Assembly: GCF_001039355.2 (NCBI RefSeq)
Contig: NW_019773659.1
Location: forward strand, 311,698 to 346,123
Reading direction: 5' to 3'
Source of the DNA: Lingula anatina
Taxonomy: Eukaryota > Brachiopoda > Lingulata > Lingulida > Lingulidae
Length of the DNA: 34,426 nt
Every line of letters begins with the position of its first letter. Positions within the stretch are counted from its first letter, which is position 1. The notes beneath the pieces are model-generated. The model saw nothing but the letters and a program-made list of their open reading frames with translations, searched no databases and was not told the origin of the DNA. This document shows, in pieces, positions 21,155 to 31,625 of the stretch. The position numbers were made by a program, and so were the translations under genes.

Positions 21155-22762
21155 TCAAACAAATATTGACGAATTGTGTTTTCTTTCTTTTCTGTATCTG
21201 CAAAGAACCTCTCCATACGTAGTCATTTCGTAACTTTCTTTGGTAACGGTATCCCATGAGATGACGTTTCCTCCAAGATTTTCGCCACAATTTGCCATTG
21301 CTGTGACGTTAACATTGTTAGTGTTCCAGACATTGACGCTTGTGACGTCACAAACATATGCTTGATTAACATCAAATTCGCCGCCTACACTGTCTTGGTC
21401 CTGCCCAACAATCCATACTCCATCTTAAAATAAAATTAGTTTTTTCAACCTACCTTTACTTATTCGTGTATAAAGCTTATAAATAAACATGATGCTTGTG
21501 CACAATGTATGTCACAACAAATTTGGAAACGATCCAAATTTCCATTAAATGTACTACTAATTCATCATAGTGTCAAATCTACCAACGTTACCTCCGAAAC
21601 TATAATGAAAGAAGTATCCTTCTGCTAGTTGTCAAGATTGATATTGACTTTGTGAGAAATGATTGGTAATTTCTTACTTGGTGGTATGCTCCTAGACGTC
21701 TGGAAACCAGTGCCCCCCGCTGCTGGCATGCCATCTCTGAATACTGTCCACGCTCCAACGCCATTGTTCCAAGCGAAACACCAATGGTGCCAGGCTCCAT
21801 CATTAATTTCAGAACTCGGAATTGATGTTGTGATTCGCTGACTAGATATATAGAAAAAGATGTTTCCATTCCTATCGAACCCAGTGAGGAAAGCATTGGT
21901 GTTGCCACTCACGGCGTAAGACAGGAGATGTATAAGGCATGATGCAGCAAAAGTTGTCTTGGCCCACAGACAGGCTGTTATGGCAGTCATCTCAGGCGTG
22001 GTGGTAATCAACTTCACGTATCTCTAGGTGGACTGCGGAGATGGCCAACGGAAGATCGTGTTTTTTTTCTGAAAGTAATCACGGTAGGATTCAATTTTCA
22101 ATTGAAATTGAATTGGTAGGTTTGCCTTTCACACCATTAGACACTAACCTTTTGGACCCGTTTCATAGAAAAGAGTAGCTTTGTGTTTTAACTTTGTGCG
22201 TTTTCTTTAATCGGTCACTATACTTTGCTTTCTACTTTTAAGTGCGTTTTAAACGATTCACAACAATTTTCATAATTGACATATTAAACCATTATTTTGA
22301 GGTATGAAATTAATTTAAAAGACAATCACAATGTGATCCCGTAGCGCACTAAAAGACCGACGAAAAGTGAACTTCTGTATTCTTTGCGAAACGCAAGAAA
22401 CCAAGAGTAGGATATCATGATATTTTCTATTTTGTCACACAAATATTGTTTCTAAAGTACATACTTCTTAGAGCGTCTTGAATGACAGAAACTTGCAGCC
22501 TGCATCCGCCACTACATACGTCATGACTTCGTAAATGTTACTCGTTCCGTATATGGAACACATTTGCCCACTCTTACAATATTGGACGGCGTACCCACCC
22601 AACCTTCTTATTCTTAACGCGCATTCCACGGCAGAGTTCGACCTTTTGACGCCGAAAGGTGAACGGTTCTCTTGCATTTGTAGATGTTCATGAGCAACCA
22701 GTCTTGTTGTCTGTACGGTTTGACCAGCTGACACCCTAAGCATAAAACGCTCAAAACGATAC
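21155..22762 (-). pseudogene. PAN-pentraxin paralogue (copy 2), multiply disrupted
   Basis: It aligns with the gene at 14247-18200. The block 20448-22075 matches 13541-15118. Exon equivalents are 22762-22468, 22068-21678 and 21423-21155. Lesions visible relative to copy 1: a 2-bp length difference between signal peptide and PAN-like domain puts them in different frames; the PAN-like exon runs into TAA (22470-22468) and its donor is not conserved; the first pentraxin exon is 391 rather than 390 bp, with an A run after the acceptor; and GAG of STERYV is TAG (22026-22024). The last exon is open, but the stop is lost and about 13 extra residues follow CRY. The pentraxin signature is altered from GGGF to GGEF. 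The intron is short and lacks the Tc1 copy. Confidence 0.8.
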
Positions 22763-23320
22763 CTAAAAACAAGATGATGAGTGTGTATATTCGATTTTTC
22801 TTCATGCAATTTTTGATTATGGTTGCTTCAACAAACCGTCCGGGTTTTTTTCCCCTTATTTTTTTCTTTTGAAACGAAAGCTTCATTTGGATCTTTATCT
22901 TTTAACACCAGAAATATCATCGTCTTGCGAAGCTAACATGCAGATTAATTTCATTTTTTCGGTTATCCCTTCCCTTCCCGTTGAGCGATACACTTTTCTA
23001 TACCAGTTTAACTGGTCTTAACACGTAATTGCGCTGTCAGAGGTTTAACCCCCCCCCCCATATCACAAGTCCCATTGTACCAAACAGAATTAACCCAGTA
23101 AACTTGCTGTGTCGAGCGCAAGGGCTCCGTGAAGAATTATTGTAACTCTTTGCCAAAAACCACTTATTTACTACCTTACACACATTATTTTGGACAACAA
23201 AATTACTAAATTACTTAACGGTTTCTCAATTTTTACCTTTACCTGAGCACCAACGAATACCGTTTTAACGCCAAATTATTGAGACTATTTATTATTCTAA
23301 ATCCTTGTCACCGATTTTTC
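22763..23320. other. Intergenic, nothing recognised
   Basis: A frame on the - strand starting ATGAAGAAAAATCG near 22805 looks like a signal peptide, but the acceptor-like TTTTTAG at 22763 interrupts it. A C run lies at 23050-23059. Confidence 0.35.
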
Positions 23321-23632
23321 TTAAAGGGATAATAACTCTTCGTTTTGGTTAAAAAATGAATTTTCCTGGAGTAAACAACAATTTCCCCATACTTACCAAT
23401 GGTTACTGAATCCATATTTACATTCAAAGTTAGTCCTTGGTTTTTTTCTAAAAAGAGATTATAACTGAGTATAGCCATCAATGGAGGTCACGTGGTCTAA
23501 AGCAACGCTCAGATATCAGAATAATAGCTATAACTGCTGTTTTTGTGGTACAACAGAAAATATTATACTTCACATTTTTCACAATGTTTTTATTGTGAAA
23601 TATAGATCTCATACGAAGAGTTATCCCTTTAA
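23321..23632. mobile_element. TTAA-flanked MITE family 2, copy 1
   Basis: It begins TTAAAGGGATAATAACTCTT and ends in the inverted form CGAAGAGTTATCCCTTTAA, 312 bp. The whole element is matched by 31306-31625. Inside is a hairpin TTTCACAATGTTTTTATTGTGAAA in shape (arms TTTCACAAT and ATTGTGAAA). The open frame within it is not a gene. Confidence 0.85.
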
Positions 23633-24052
23633 AATTCTCAGTTTAAATTTCATCGTTAATAAAGCAAAACTGCCTTTCTTTAATGAAAATCTGCACTAAT
23701 GGGGTCATAGCTTAATAACAAGCTCTTAGAAACTAAAATGACGGCAATGGATTGTGGCCCATACAAATGTAGTAAATTATGCCAATTTTGGTGATAAAAT
23801 CTTGTTCAGGGATGAAGTTACGCCCCATACCGATTACTGCAGAAAAAAACAAGAAAAGAAATTTTCTGTATCGATGACAATAAAGGGTTACAATACCCTC
23901 AACGGCTTTAGGCGATCTCGCTTACTTAAATGTCTGCATGGCTACAAAGTTGTGACTCTTTCAAACTGGTACCATATAGAAAAGTGTACCGCTCGAGGTG
24001 GAAAGGGTATTTTAACCAATCAAACTGCCAGACTTGACTTCACAGTTTTTAC
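23633..24052. other. Intergenic or intronic, nothing recognised
   Basis: The open frame on the + strand from 23754 to 24347 runs antisense through an EGF-like exon and has no domain of its own. No other signal seen. Confidence 0.4.
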
Positions 24053-24309
24053 CTGTGTAGCCAGGGCCTCAGACACATTTATAACCGTTTACCGCATCAA
24101 TACATGTGCCATACAAGCATGGCCAGCTGTCGCATTCCTTTACTTTAGTATCACACTTCATCCCGATGTACCCAGCTTGGCAGCGACACACGTGACCGTC
24201 AGTGGGACTGTACCCGCAAGAAAATGCAGTAGTATCGAAGTAGCAAAGAAGCATTCTGACACAGGCATCGCTCACAGCGGGAACCGGTCCACAATTTTGG
24301 GCACGTGCA
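24053..24309 (-). pseudogene. Decayed EGF-like repeat exon containing a MITE end
   Basis: A - strand exon-like block runs from acceptor ATTCCAG (24312-24310) to donor GTAAAA (24052-24051). It begins with an EGF tail, CTCPKLWTGSRCE, then changes frame. The next frame gives [20 protein letters not shown] and HVCRCQAGYIGMKC, then VKECDSWPCLYGTCIDAVNG and YKCV, followed by TGA where the fifth Cys of that repeat is expected, then GPGYTG. So there is one frameshift and one nonsense change. Bases 24213-24255 match the left end of MITE family 1 at 41 of 43 positions and supply the second and third cysteines of the middle repeat. It may once have belonged to a gene with the neighbouring PAN-pentraxin copy, but this is a guess. 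Confidence 0.75.
24213..24255. mobile_element. 43-bp terminal fragment of MITE family 1
   Basis: CCCGCAAGAAAATGCAGTAG and the following 23 bases match 8597-8639 at all but two positions. The match stops at GCATT. Only the left end of the element is present. Confidence 0.8.
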
Positions 24310-24475
24310 CTGGAATTAGTGATAATAAATTGCTGTCAATGTTCTAAATGCATATTTGTTATTTTTTCGCCAACATTTCCCCCTCTATCTCTTCAAATCC
24401 TGTAAACACGAACTGGTTTTAATAACACATCCCCGATAATTGTAATTGGTAAATGTACTCTTTAAAACCCTCCCT

Positions 24476-25490
24476 TAGCAAAATGAATAGTTTGCAGCAA
24501 ACCAGCAAAAAATTTGCAGCAAATTTGCTGCAAACCAAATAGTTTGCAAGAAACTGTTTGCAGGTTGTTGCAAGAAAAATCACAGTTGTTGCAAATTTGC
24601 TGCAAATTTGCAGGAAGATTAAAAGTTTGCAGGTAGTTCGCAAATTTGCAAGAAAGCTTCTATTTTCTTGCAAATTTGCAAGAAGACCTTCATTTACATA
24701 AAAGTTTGCTGGAAGTTTGCAAGAAAGACTAACATTCTTGCAAATGCAGTAAATTTGCAATAAACTCCTCATTCACATAAAGGTTTGCAAGAAACTCAGC
24801 TTTTATACATACCAAGTTTATTCATTTGCAAGAAATTGCAAGAAATTGTTTCATGTTTGCAGCAAATTTGCAAATTCTTTTTCTCATAAAAGTTTGCCTG
24901 AGATTTGCAAGAAAGTCCATACTGTTTTTTACTAATATGCAGTTACATTTATGATGTTTGCACCGAGCATGGGCGTTTAGGAAGTGCCATTTTCAAGCCA
25001 AAATATTAGTATTAAGTTTAAAAAAAGAAAAAAAGGCCAAGTTAACTAACAGCTTATGAGAATTTTGCACGAAACTAAGAAATTTATAAACTTTAGTTTA
25101 TGAGAAGTCTGAAGACACCTGAAGACATTTGCTTATAGATTGCAAGAAGACATTTACTTTGTTTGCATCAAATTTTCAAGATACTCAGCAGTCTACTTAC
25201 AGTTCACGATAATTTTGCAAGAGACTTGGACATAAACTTACAATTCACAAGAAGTTTGCAAGAAACTTAGACAATTACATACAGTTTTCAATAAGTTTGC
25301 AAGAAACTTACAGTTCACGAAGAAACTTAGACAATTACTTACAGTTCGCGATAACTTTGCAAGAAACTTAGACAATTACTTACAGTTCCCGATAAGTTTG
25401 CAAGAAAATTAGACATTAACTTACAGTTCGCAAGAAGTTTGCAAAAAAAGGCCATTTGCTTACAGTTTGCAAAAAAAACTTTTTTTGAAG
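24476..25490. repeat. Degenerate TTTGCAAGAAA-type array with a 41-bp sub-array
   Basis: About 1 kb is dominated by variants of GTTTGCAAGAAACT and the palindromic TTGCAAATTTGCAA. From about 25257 to 25440 it resolves into a 41-bp unit close to GCAAGAAACTTAGACAATTA plus CTTACAGTTCGCGATAACTTT. The open frame on the - strand here (Leu/Cys/Asn-rich) is repeat translation. Confidence 0.85.
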
Positions 25491-25985
25491 TAAGCAAGAT
25501 ATAGGCATTTGAAACTTCTTATCCATTCTCGAAACCATCCTTACTCAAACTAACAAAATGATACTAAAAAAACAGTTCATGTACAGTTAAGGATTTTGCC
25601 CACTTTTTGGCCAAATTTATTTATTTGCATAGCCCCAAATAAAAAAAAATAGTTCCAAAGGCTTATATAAATGATTGTTTATTTATTATAACATTTGTAT
25701 TTGATCTAATTTAAGTTCTTATGTATTATGATCAAATTAATACTTTGATTTACTGCTTATAAAACCGAGTAACCAGGATGATGTTAAGAGTTCATAGGGT
25801 TTTCATGATTTAGGCAGATTTGGAGCAATACTGAATTATGATGTAACCCACCAACTATCAATGAACATAAAAATCAACACTACAGGGGATGACATTTCTG
25901 AGAAGTACTTCTTAAAAACAAATAAACTCTTTAGCCCAGGGTGAATTTGCAAACCAGTGTACACTGATGGGCATGAAAAGAAGAC

Positions 25986-26363
25986 TTATTGACTCCCAGT
26001 AATTGCATGGGCACTGGCATACAGAAAAATGAGCAAAATACTAAGGTGCACTGTCAAGTTTTGATCAGGGTAAATTGGTTTGTCACCTGGGTCATCACAG
26101 GTATCTCCATTGAAATCATCATCACTGTCACAACAATCACCATCACAGTGCACTTCATTACTCAACTCTTTTTTGCTATAAGAGAAGTTAGGACCACAGT
26201 TTTCTTTGCCACTGTCATTTTCACAAACTTCTTTTAGTTGTTTTATTGTGATAGATATGTCACATACAGCTGTTGCTTTAACATTCTGTACATCCAACTC
26301 TTTGGCATTCTCAGGATAAGGTTTTTATCTTTTGGGTCTCACTGTACCAAGTTGGTCAGCCAT
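25986..26363 (-). pseudogene. Exon-like block for an unrecognised Cys/Asp-rich acidic protein, one stop
   Basis: An acceptor-like ATTTATTTTAG is followed by ATG (26363-26361) and MADQLGTVRPKR, then TAA (26327-26325), then an open frame in register: KPYPENAKELDVQNVKA, IKQLKEVCENDSGKENCG, NEVHCDGDCCDSDDDFNGDT and CDDPGDKPIYPDQN. The Cys/Asp-rich run might bind metal. Low-complexity hydrophobic sequence precedes the stop at 25988-25986 and may be intron. I do not recognise the family. It could be a host exon with a nonsense change, a retro-copied or transposon-borne fragment, or chance. Confidence 0.35.
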
Positions 26364-27569
26364 CTTGTCTAAAATAAATAAGAAAAAAGAATTGTGAAAA
26401 ATATATGTCACAATAAGCCTAGATTGATCAAATTTATTATAACAGGTCTCATAATTAATAAAGGATGTACATTTTCAGTCCCCATTTACTATAGATTTCT
26501 AAGTAGTATTGTATTCAAAGCAGAAAAATTATCATTTCATTATATAGCACCTACATAAACAAACTGATTTCTATCTACAGTTAAGAACAGTGGTCCTTCA
26601 ATTGAAATGCATACTAGTAAGGGTGGAACATCAAATTCAAAGTGTCCTTGACACATCTGGTCTTTCTAAGTTTCATGGATAATTACAGTGCAGCAGAATG
26701 GCTGTTTGGTTCTTTTATGGAAACTACACACCTGAGAGATAATTAGCAGATAATTAGAGATAATAAGCAGACCAACATGTTACACACAGATTCTTATCTG
26801 AGAGGTCTTTCAATTCAATTTGTTAAATCTCTAAGCCCTGTGGATCATCAGAATGAAACAATGAAAGAATTAAATGCAAATTATTAAAACTTAGCAAAGA
26901 CAAAAAAAAAGCAAACCCATGCTTATTAAGTTCAGTTGCATATATTCCTTTTTTCAATTATTTGTCCTTCTTGAAAAGTAATCACTATACTCGGATCCTC
27001 GGTTTTCAAGATTTTCTGCTAATATAATTAGTGAAGTATGAATAAAATTTTATTTACAGTTATTTGTACATTGATTATTTAATTTTCCTCGACTGTAACA
27101 CCCCCCTCCCCAATCCGACATTCTTAATAGTAAAAATGTATTTCTGCCTAAGCATGCTGTGGAATGGATATTTAAGAATAAAACCCTAGATGTCACACAA
27201 ATCACGTAATTCACAGGCTCTTAAACTCTAATTAGTGCCTGAATACCTTTATATTTCTTCTGCTAGTTCGTGCAATGATAGTCTTAATTCACATAGCAAT
27301 ACATGTATTTATTCCTTATGTCTGTGGCATTGGCTTGTTCGAATAGAATTGCACTGTAAAATTATCAGGTAAATGTTGATAGAATAGTCCTTAATGCTAG
27401 AAAATGATATTTTCCTTGGCACTTGTTATTATTTTCTGAATCTTTTCTTGTAGTTTTTTTCTTTCTTTTTTTTCACTATTGGCCTAATAACCTTCAAATT
27501 TTTGCAATGTATCAAACTTATTATTTTTTTCAAGAGACACCTTCCAGATTACCCCACCATCCCCCCAGA
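26364..27569. other. Intergenic, nothing recognised
   Basis: AT-rich DNA without convincing coding signal, repeats or element ends. Confidence 0.4.
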
Positions 27570-29749
27570 CACAATATTTTTTACAATGCAAGCTTTATCG
27601 GCATACGGGTCTGTGGTAGATCTGACAGCCTACATGTACCCCCCCCCCCCAAACACCCCTCCCCCCAAACACTTCTACAAGTACTTCCACTGCTACAAGT
27701 ACTTAAACGTCATATCCTCTCAAAAATAAAAGAATGCGACCTTCACATCCCGATTTCATTTTATCTATTTTTATTAATTTTTTTATTAATTTGTTTGTTC
27801 ATTATTTTGACCTCTTGCAGAATTTACCGTACGGACATGACAACGCCAAAGCCATCCACGACGCAATGCGAAAATCAATTTTCTATACGTCTTTTAAAAG
27901 AGGAACCGACTGAAAGCGATTTAGTATGGAGCATGGTAGTCCGCAACATAAGCAACAGCATGATTTTAGGAATAACACTTAAAGGAATACGACATCCCCT
28001 GTTGAGCGTAGGGACCTTGATGGTTTTCGCCGTTGTTTACCAATATCTAGGTAACATTGTGGTGTCCGGAGCAGTCGCCAGTGGAGGCCTAGTGTGCATA
28101 AGTTATGCAAACGCTTATTACGGGTTAAAGTACAGACTGTTTAACAGTAAATCATCCCCTGATGGAAGTCACAAAATGTACGCGCACTACAATAGCGGGC
28201 AAAGGGGGCGTCGGTATTGGGTCGCCGAGCACGACGGGGTCATCATTGGTGGCGTAGGTATCCAAAAGCAACAGAAGTCAACAGCGGGAAAAAGTGGAGA
28301 GCGGAGAACCACTGTGGCAGAGTTGAAAAGGATGGCCGTGGAGCCGGAATATAGAAGAATGGGTGTAGCCAAAGCCCTGTTGGACACTGCCATCGAGTTT
28401 GCCAAGCAGCAAGGCTACGATGTGATTATATTGGACACATCTGAGATCCAGCAGGAAGCCATGCGCTTTTACTTGAAGTGTGGATTTGAGGAAATCGGTG
28501 TTACCCGGTGTGATACAGTGTTTCCCCTTTTCAGCTACAATTTACACAATTTCAGACTACGTCTTAACAAAAAGGCACAGGTACAAGTACAATTATTTTT
28601 GTCAACTGTTGAACGCTGATCTTACATGAGATTATTGCTATATGCTGACAAACACCCTTAAGTTATATGCCTACCATAGGTTTGTATGGTCTGTTATTGA
28701 TATTATTTTTGGGTAAAATTAAACAATGCCTTTTGGTAATTCTCTTAGTTACACTACTTGAAACTGTAAGCTGGCATTTGGTTGACTTTTGAGGCTAAAG
28801 ATTGACTTCAGATGCATGGAGTGGTCGAATTAATAGAAGAAATTATATAAACCCGGTCCTGAATTTGATGGCCGCCCCTGGTACACTAAAGTAAAGAGTA
28901 CATCCACAGGGGGACGGGGACGATTGTTCTACCCCCCTCCTCCAAACCAGAGGGCGCTGGGCACTTTGGGTGCAGATAATACCCTGACACCGAAAGTGAC
29001 ACCAAGATGGAGTTCACAATAAAGATTAAGGGCAGAGATAATGTTAACTAAGAAATTGAGCCCACATTTAATTTTGATGATTTCAGACTTAGCAGCATAT
29101 TAAGGATTAAGCGCAGAGATAAATGTTAAATAACCAATATGTGGTGACTTCCTTCACTTCCCTCAGTGTAACAGCTGGCTCCGTCACAGCATTTGTTAGT
29201 GTATGCAGCGGTATCAGTATTTTATTGGAACAACCGCTATGTATACCGGTGTAACGAAACTGCGGGTTCGTGTAACAGAAAGCCCGCACTCCATATAGTT
29301 GTAATGGTTAGGGTTAGCCTGACCTAAATGGGTCGAAATCTATGGCAAGGCTTACCTGTACAAATGATTCATGTTACACTGGTGACCAGTGGTGACAGCT
29401 GACCAGTGATGAAGAATCTGCATGCATGAATTTATTTGTAGCGGTCCTGTAAATGAATGTGCGAACAAACATTTCTTCTGTAGTTCAGTTTATTCCATTT
29501 ATTAAATTATACCAAGAAACAGGCATTAAATTCTGACATTATTTGTGATTTTTGTATGTTTTGTTTCATGTCATCAACAATTTGTACGAACGGGCTGCTT
29601 AAGTCATAATGGCTCCTTAAAAGTATATAGCCGCTCGGTGGAAATTCTCTCAAGAAACGATGCATCTTTAGACCTAAATAACTAGATGTTGTCTTTGGGT
29701 AGCCATCACATACCCTTGGGGTTCTTCATTCCTTCAAGATATGTGACCC
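27570..29749. repeat. Segmental duplication, copy 2 (carries acetyltransferase C)
   Basis: This is the counterpart of 10474-12888. It has expanded C-rich tracts upstream (27640-27668), one rather than two copies of the 204-bp unit downstream, and no MITE at its right edge. The two copies are separated by about 15 kb in direct orientation. Confidence 0.88.
27837..28619 (+). CDS. NAT8-like N-acetyltransferase copy C
   Basis: This encodes 260 residues from ATG at 27837, just after acceptor CCTCTTGCAG (27811-27820). The open frame continues upstream to 27423, but only through the poly-C tract and intron-like sequence, so the long version is rejected. Hydrophobic hairpin at residues about 42-97; GNAT domain about 125-235 with YWVAEHDGVIIGG, LKRMAVEPEYRRMGVAKALL, VIILDTSEIQ and MRFYLKCGFEEIG. 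The acetyl-CoA loop RRMGVA is complete, so this is the best candidate for a working enzyme in the window. Compared with copy B the stop is changed (TAG to CAG), adding QVQVQLFLSTVER. Membrane-bound acetylation of small amines or cysteine conjugates is the family role; the substrate is unknown. Confidence 0.87.
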   Translation: MTTPKPSTTQCENQFSIRLLKEEPTESDLVWSMVVRNISNSMILGITLKGIRHPLLSVGTLMVFAVVYQYLGNIVVSGAVASGGLVCISYANAYYGLKYRLFNSKSSPDGSHKMYAHYNSGQRGRRYWVAEHDGVIIGGVGIQKQQKSTAGKSGERRTTVAELKRMAVEPEYRRMGVAKALLDTAIEFAKQQGYDVIILDTSEIQQEAMRFYLKCGFEEIGVTRCDTVFPLFSYNLHNFRLRLNKKAQVQVQLFLSTVER

Positions 29750-30279
29750 CCACTCCACGCCCCATGAATGTCTGTACCAGTGTCTAGGTCTTGAGAATTG
29801 ATAGAAAACATAATGAGAGCCTAAGAAATCTGCCTTTGGCACGCACGACTGTTTAGCAGTACATATGAAATGAATCTTTGAGCCCGTTCCCATACCTAGG
29901 TCGGTCTAACAGTAGCATCCCTAAAGTCACCTCTTGCAAACGGAGTGAGATTTCTGTTGGGAATGTTACATTAAAATGCCCCTGTTACATTTTGTTCCAA
30001 AAGGAACAATGTACTAATACCATGGGCTTGGAATGCTCTCTAAATGCGGATTGATCTAACACCTCAGGCGATATTACCCTACACACACCCTTCCAAGAGG
30101 CATTTTTAACATGTCCATGGACCCTCTTTGACCATCGATGGGATACAAGAAATAATTTGATTCTGCATCAAAATCGACTTCCTTCCAGTGATGGATGGCC
30201 AGGTTCAGGTGCCTGTGGGATCACTGAACGTAGCATTCTCAGCTGAAATCTCATTCCATCTTCAAGAACTGACTTTGGG
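29750..30279. other. Intergenic, nothing recognised
   Basis: A small hairpin TTGTTCC-AAAA-GGAACAA lies near 29992-30009. Otherwise nothing distinctive before the Tc1-like remnant, which may extend into this stretch beyond recognition. Confidence 0.4.
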
Positions 30280-30605
30280 GTTAACTCCAGGCTTTATCAT
30301 GACTGCACACTTGCTCACACCTCTCGCCTGGCAAGTGTTTGTTGACGAAACACAATGGTCTAAGGATGGAACCACCATCTTTGAGCCCTGATATTAAACT
30401 TACTAATCAACTGTGACATGAACTGGAGTGTGCAATGCAAAGGAGAACCAACCCCATAAAAATGTGGACCAACTCCCCCAACTTGTTTAAGAAGAATGGG
30501 ACTATATCCCACAAAACAGAATTGTAACCCGTGTTGAAGGCTTGACGCACCGTCTACAGGAGATAATTGCAGTACGCGGTAGACGCACACGCTGTTAGGC
30601 ACGTG
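30280..30605 (+). mobile_element. Decayed Tc1-like transposase C-terminal remnant
   Basis: Across frames the + strand shows AHTSRLAS (the DNAPAHTSR-like region around the second catalytic Asp), then SPDIKLTNQ and HELECAMQRRTNP (the SPDLNLIEHLWDELE region). It ends QLV-stop-EEWDYIPQNRIVTRVEGLTH and RLQEIIAVRGRRTRC before TAG at about 30597. At least two stops and one or two frameshifts are present. It is a different lineage from the copy at 15420-16190. Confidence 0.8.
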
Positions 30606-31305
30606 ATCTTTAACAACCACACGCTAATGCTAATTGTGTGTGAATTTGGTGACATTTGATGGCGTCTTTTCAATTTTATAGACATTTCTTTACATCTGTA
30701 GAAGTCACAGTGAAACAGTCGATTTGAGGGGGTAACTCTTATAAAATTTACTAAATGGTATAAAATATGTATATTTTCACCACTATTTTGTATTTTTTAA
30801 CCATTAATCATGTTAGACACGGTACCCGTAATAAAAAGCACTATTTCTAACAATTTACAGCTGTGAGGTGATCATTTGTAAAAAAAAGCACATGGAAATG
30901 AGGGTGGGACAACCTTTTTGACCAATGTTGTATATGTATACAGTGCATGTGTCTTAAATGCATTATTTAAAATACACATCATTATATGGAACATCGCATT
31001 TTGCCTTGATGCATGGTTATTTAAGAGCACCGGTGATAAGTCCTTTATGTGAAAAAGTGGAACACTGTCCCCCCCCCTCCCCAGGGAAAGCACCATCCCC
31101 ATGCAGTTAAAGTTAATTTCCGAAGGGCTCGCGATCATCTTCATTAATGTTGAGTATCAGTAATTCTTACAGTCACGGAGAAGATAGTGGCGATAACAAT
31201 GTGAAAAGTAGTGTAACCCGTCCGTTCCAAACTTTGTATTCCTAATTATCTTAAAACCTAATTCACTTGTGTTGTGTTTTGCAATACTTAACAACGGTTT
31301 TCAAA
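30606..31305. other. Intergenic, possible Tc1-like flank
   Basis: The stretch around 30900-30945 (ACCTTTTTGACCAATGTTGT and following TATATGTATACAGTG) resembles a Tc1-type end, but no matching partner was found. Nothing else recognised. Confidence 0.3.
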
Positions 31306-31625
31306 TTAAAGTGATAGTAACTCGGCAAAAAAATGAATTTTCCTGTAGTAAACAACAATTTTTCCCATACTTATCATTGGTTAATGAATCCATTTATACA
31401 TTCAAAGTTAGACCCTGTTTTTTTTCTAAAAAGTTTTTTTTTAACAGAGTATAGCCATCAATGGAGGTCACGTGGTCTAAAGACAAGCTCAGATATCAGA
31501 ATAATAGCTATAACTGCCGTTTTTGTGGTAAAACAGAATATATTATATTTTCTATGAGTCATTCACAATGTTTTTATTGTGAAATATACATGTAGATCTC
31601 ATACGAAGAGTTATTTTCCCTTTAA
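31306..31625. mobile_element. TTAA-flanked MITE family 2, copy 2
   Basis: Same orientation and full length relative to 23321-23632, with TTAA at both ends (31306-31309, 31622-31625) and ends TTAAAGTGATAGTAACTCGG and CGAAGAGTTATTTTCCCTTTAA in shape. Differences include small indels in T runs and a TACATG insertion near the right end. Confidence 0.85.

Noticed and set aside
24053-24309. A functional multi-EGF protein exon
   Set aside because: The EGF tail at its start is in a different frame from the following repeat, and TGA replaces an essential Cys codon.
23754-24347. 197-codon open frame on the + strand
   Set aside because: It is antisense to the EGF-like block and otherwise covers non-coding sequence without domain features.
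24419-24772. 117-codon Leu/Cys/Asn-rich frame
   Set aside because: It is a translation of the TTTGCAAGAAA-type array.
27423-28619. A 398-codon open frame for acetyltransferase copy C
   Set aside because: The upstream 138 codons run through T-rich, poly-C and intron-like sequence, and a splice acceptor conserved in three paralogues lies just before the ATG at 27837. The same reasoning removes the upstream part of copy B (10609-10716).
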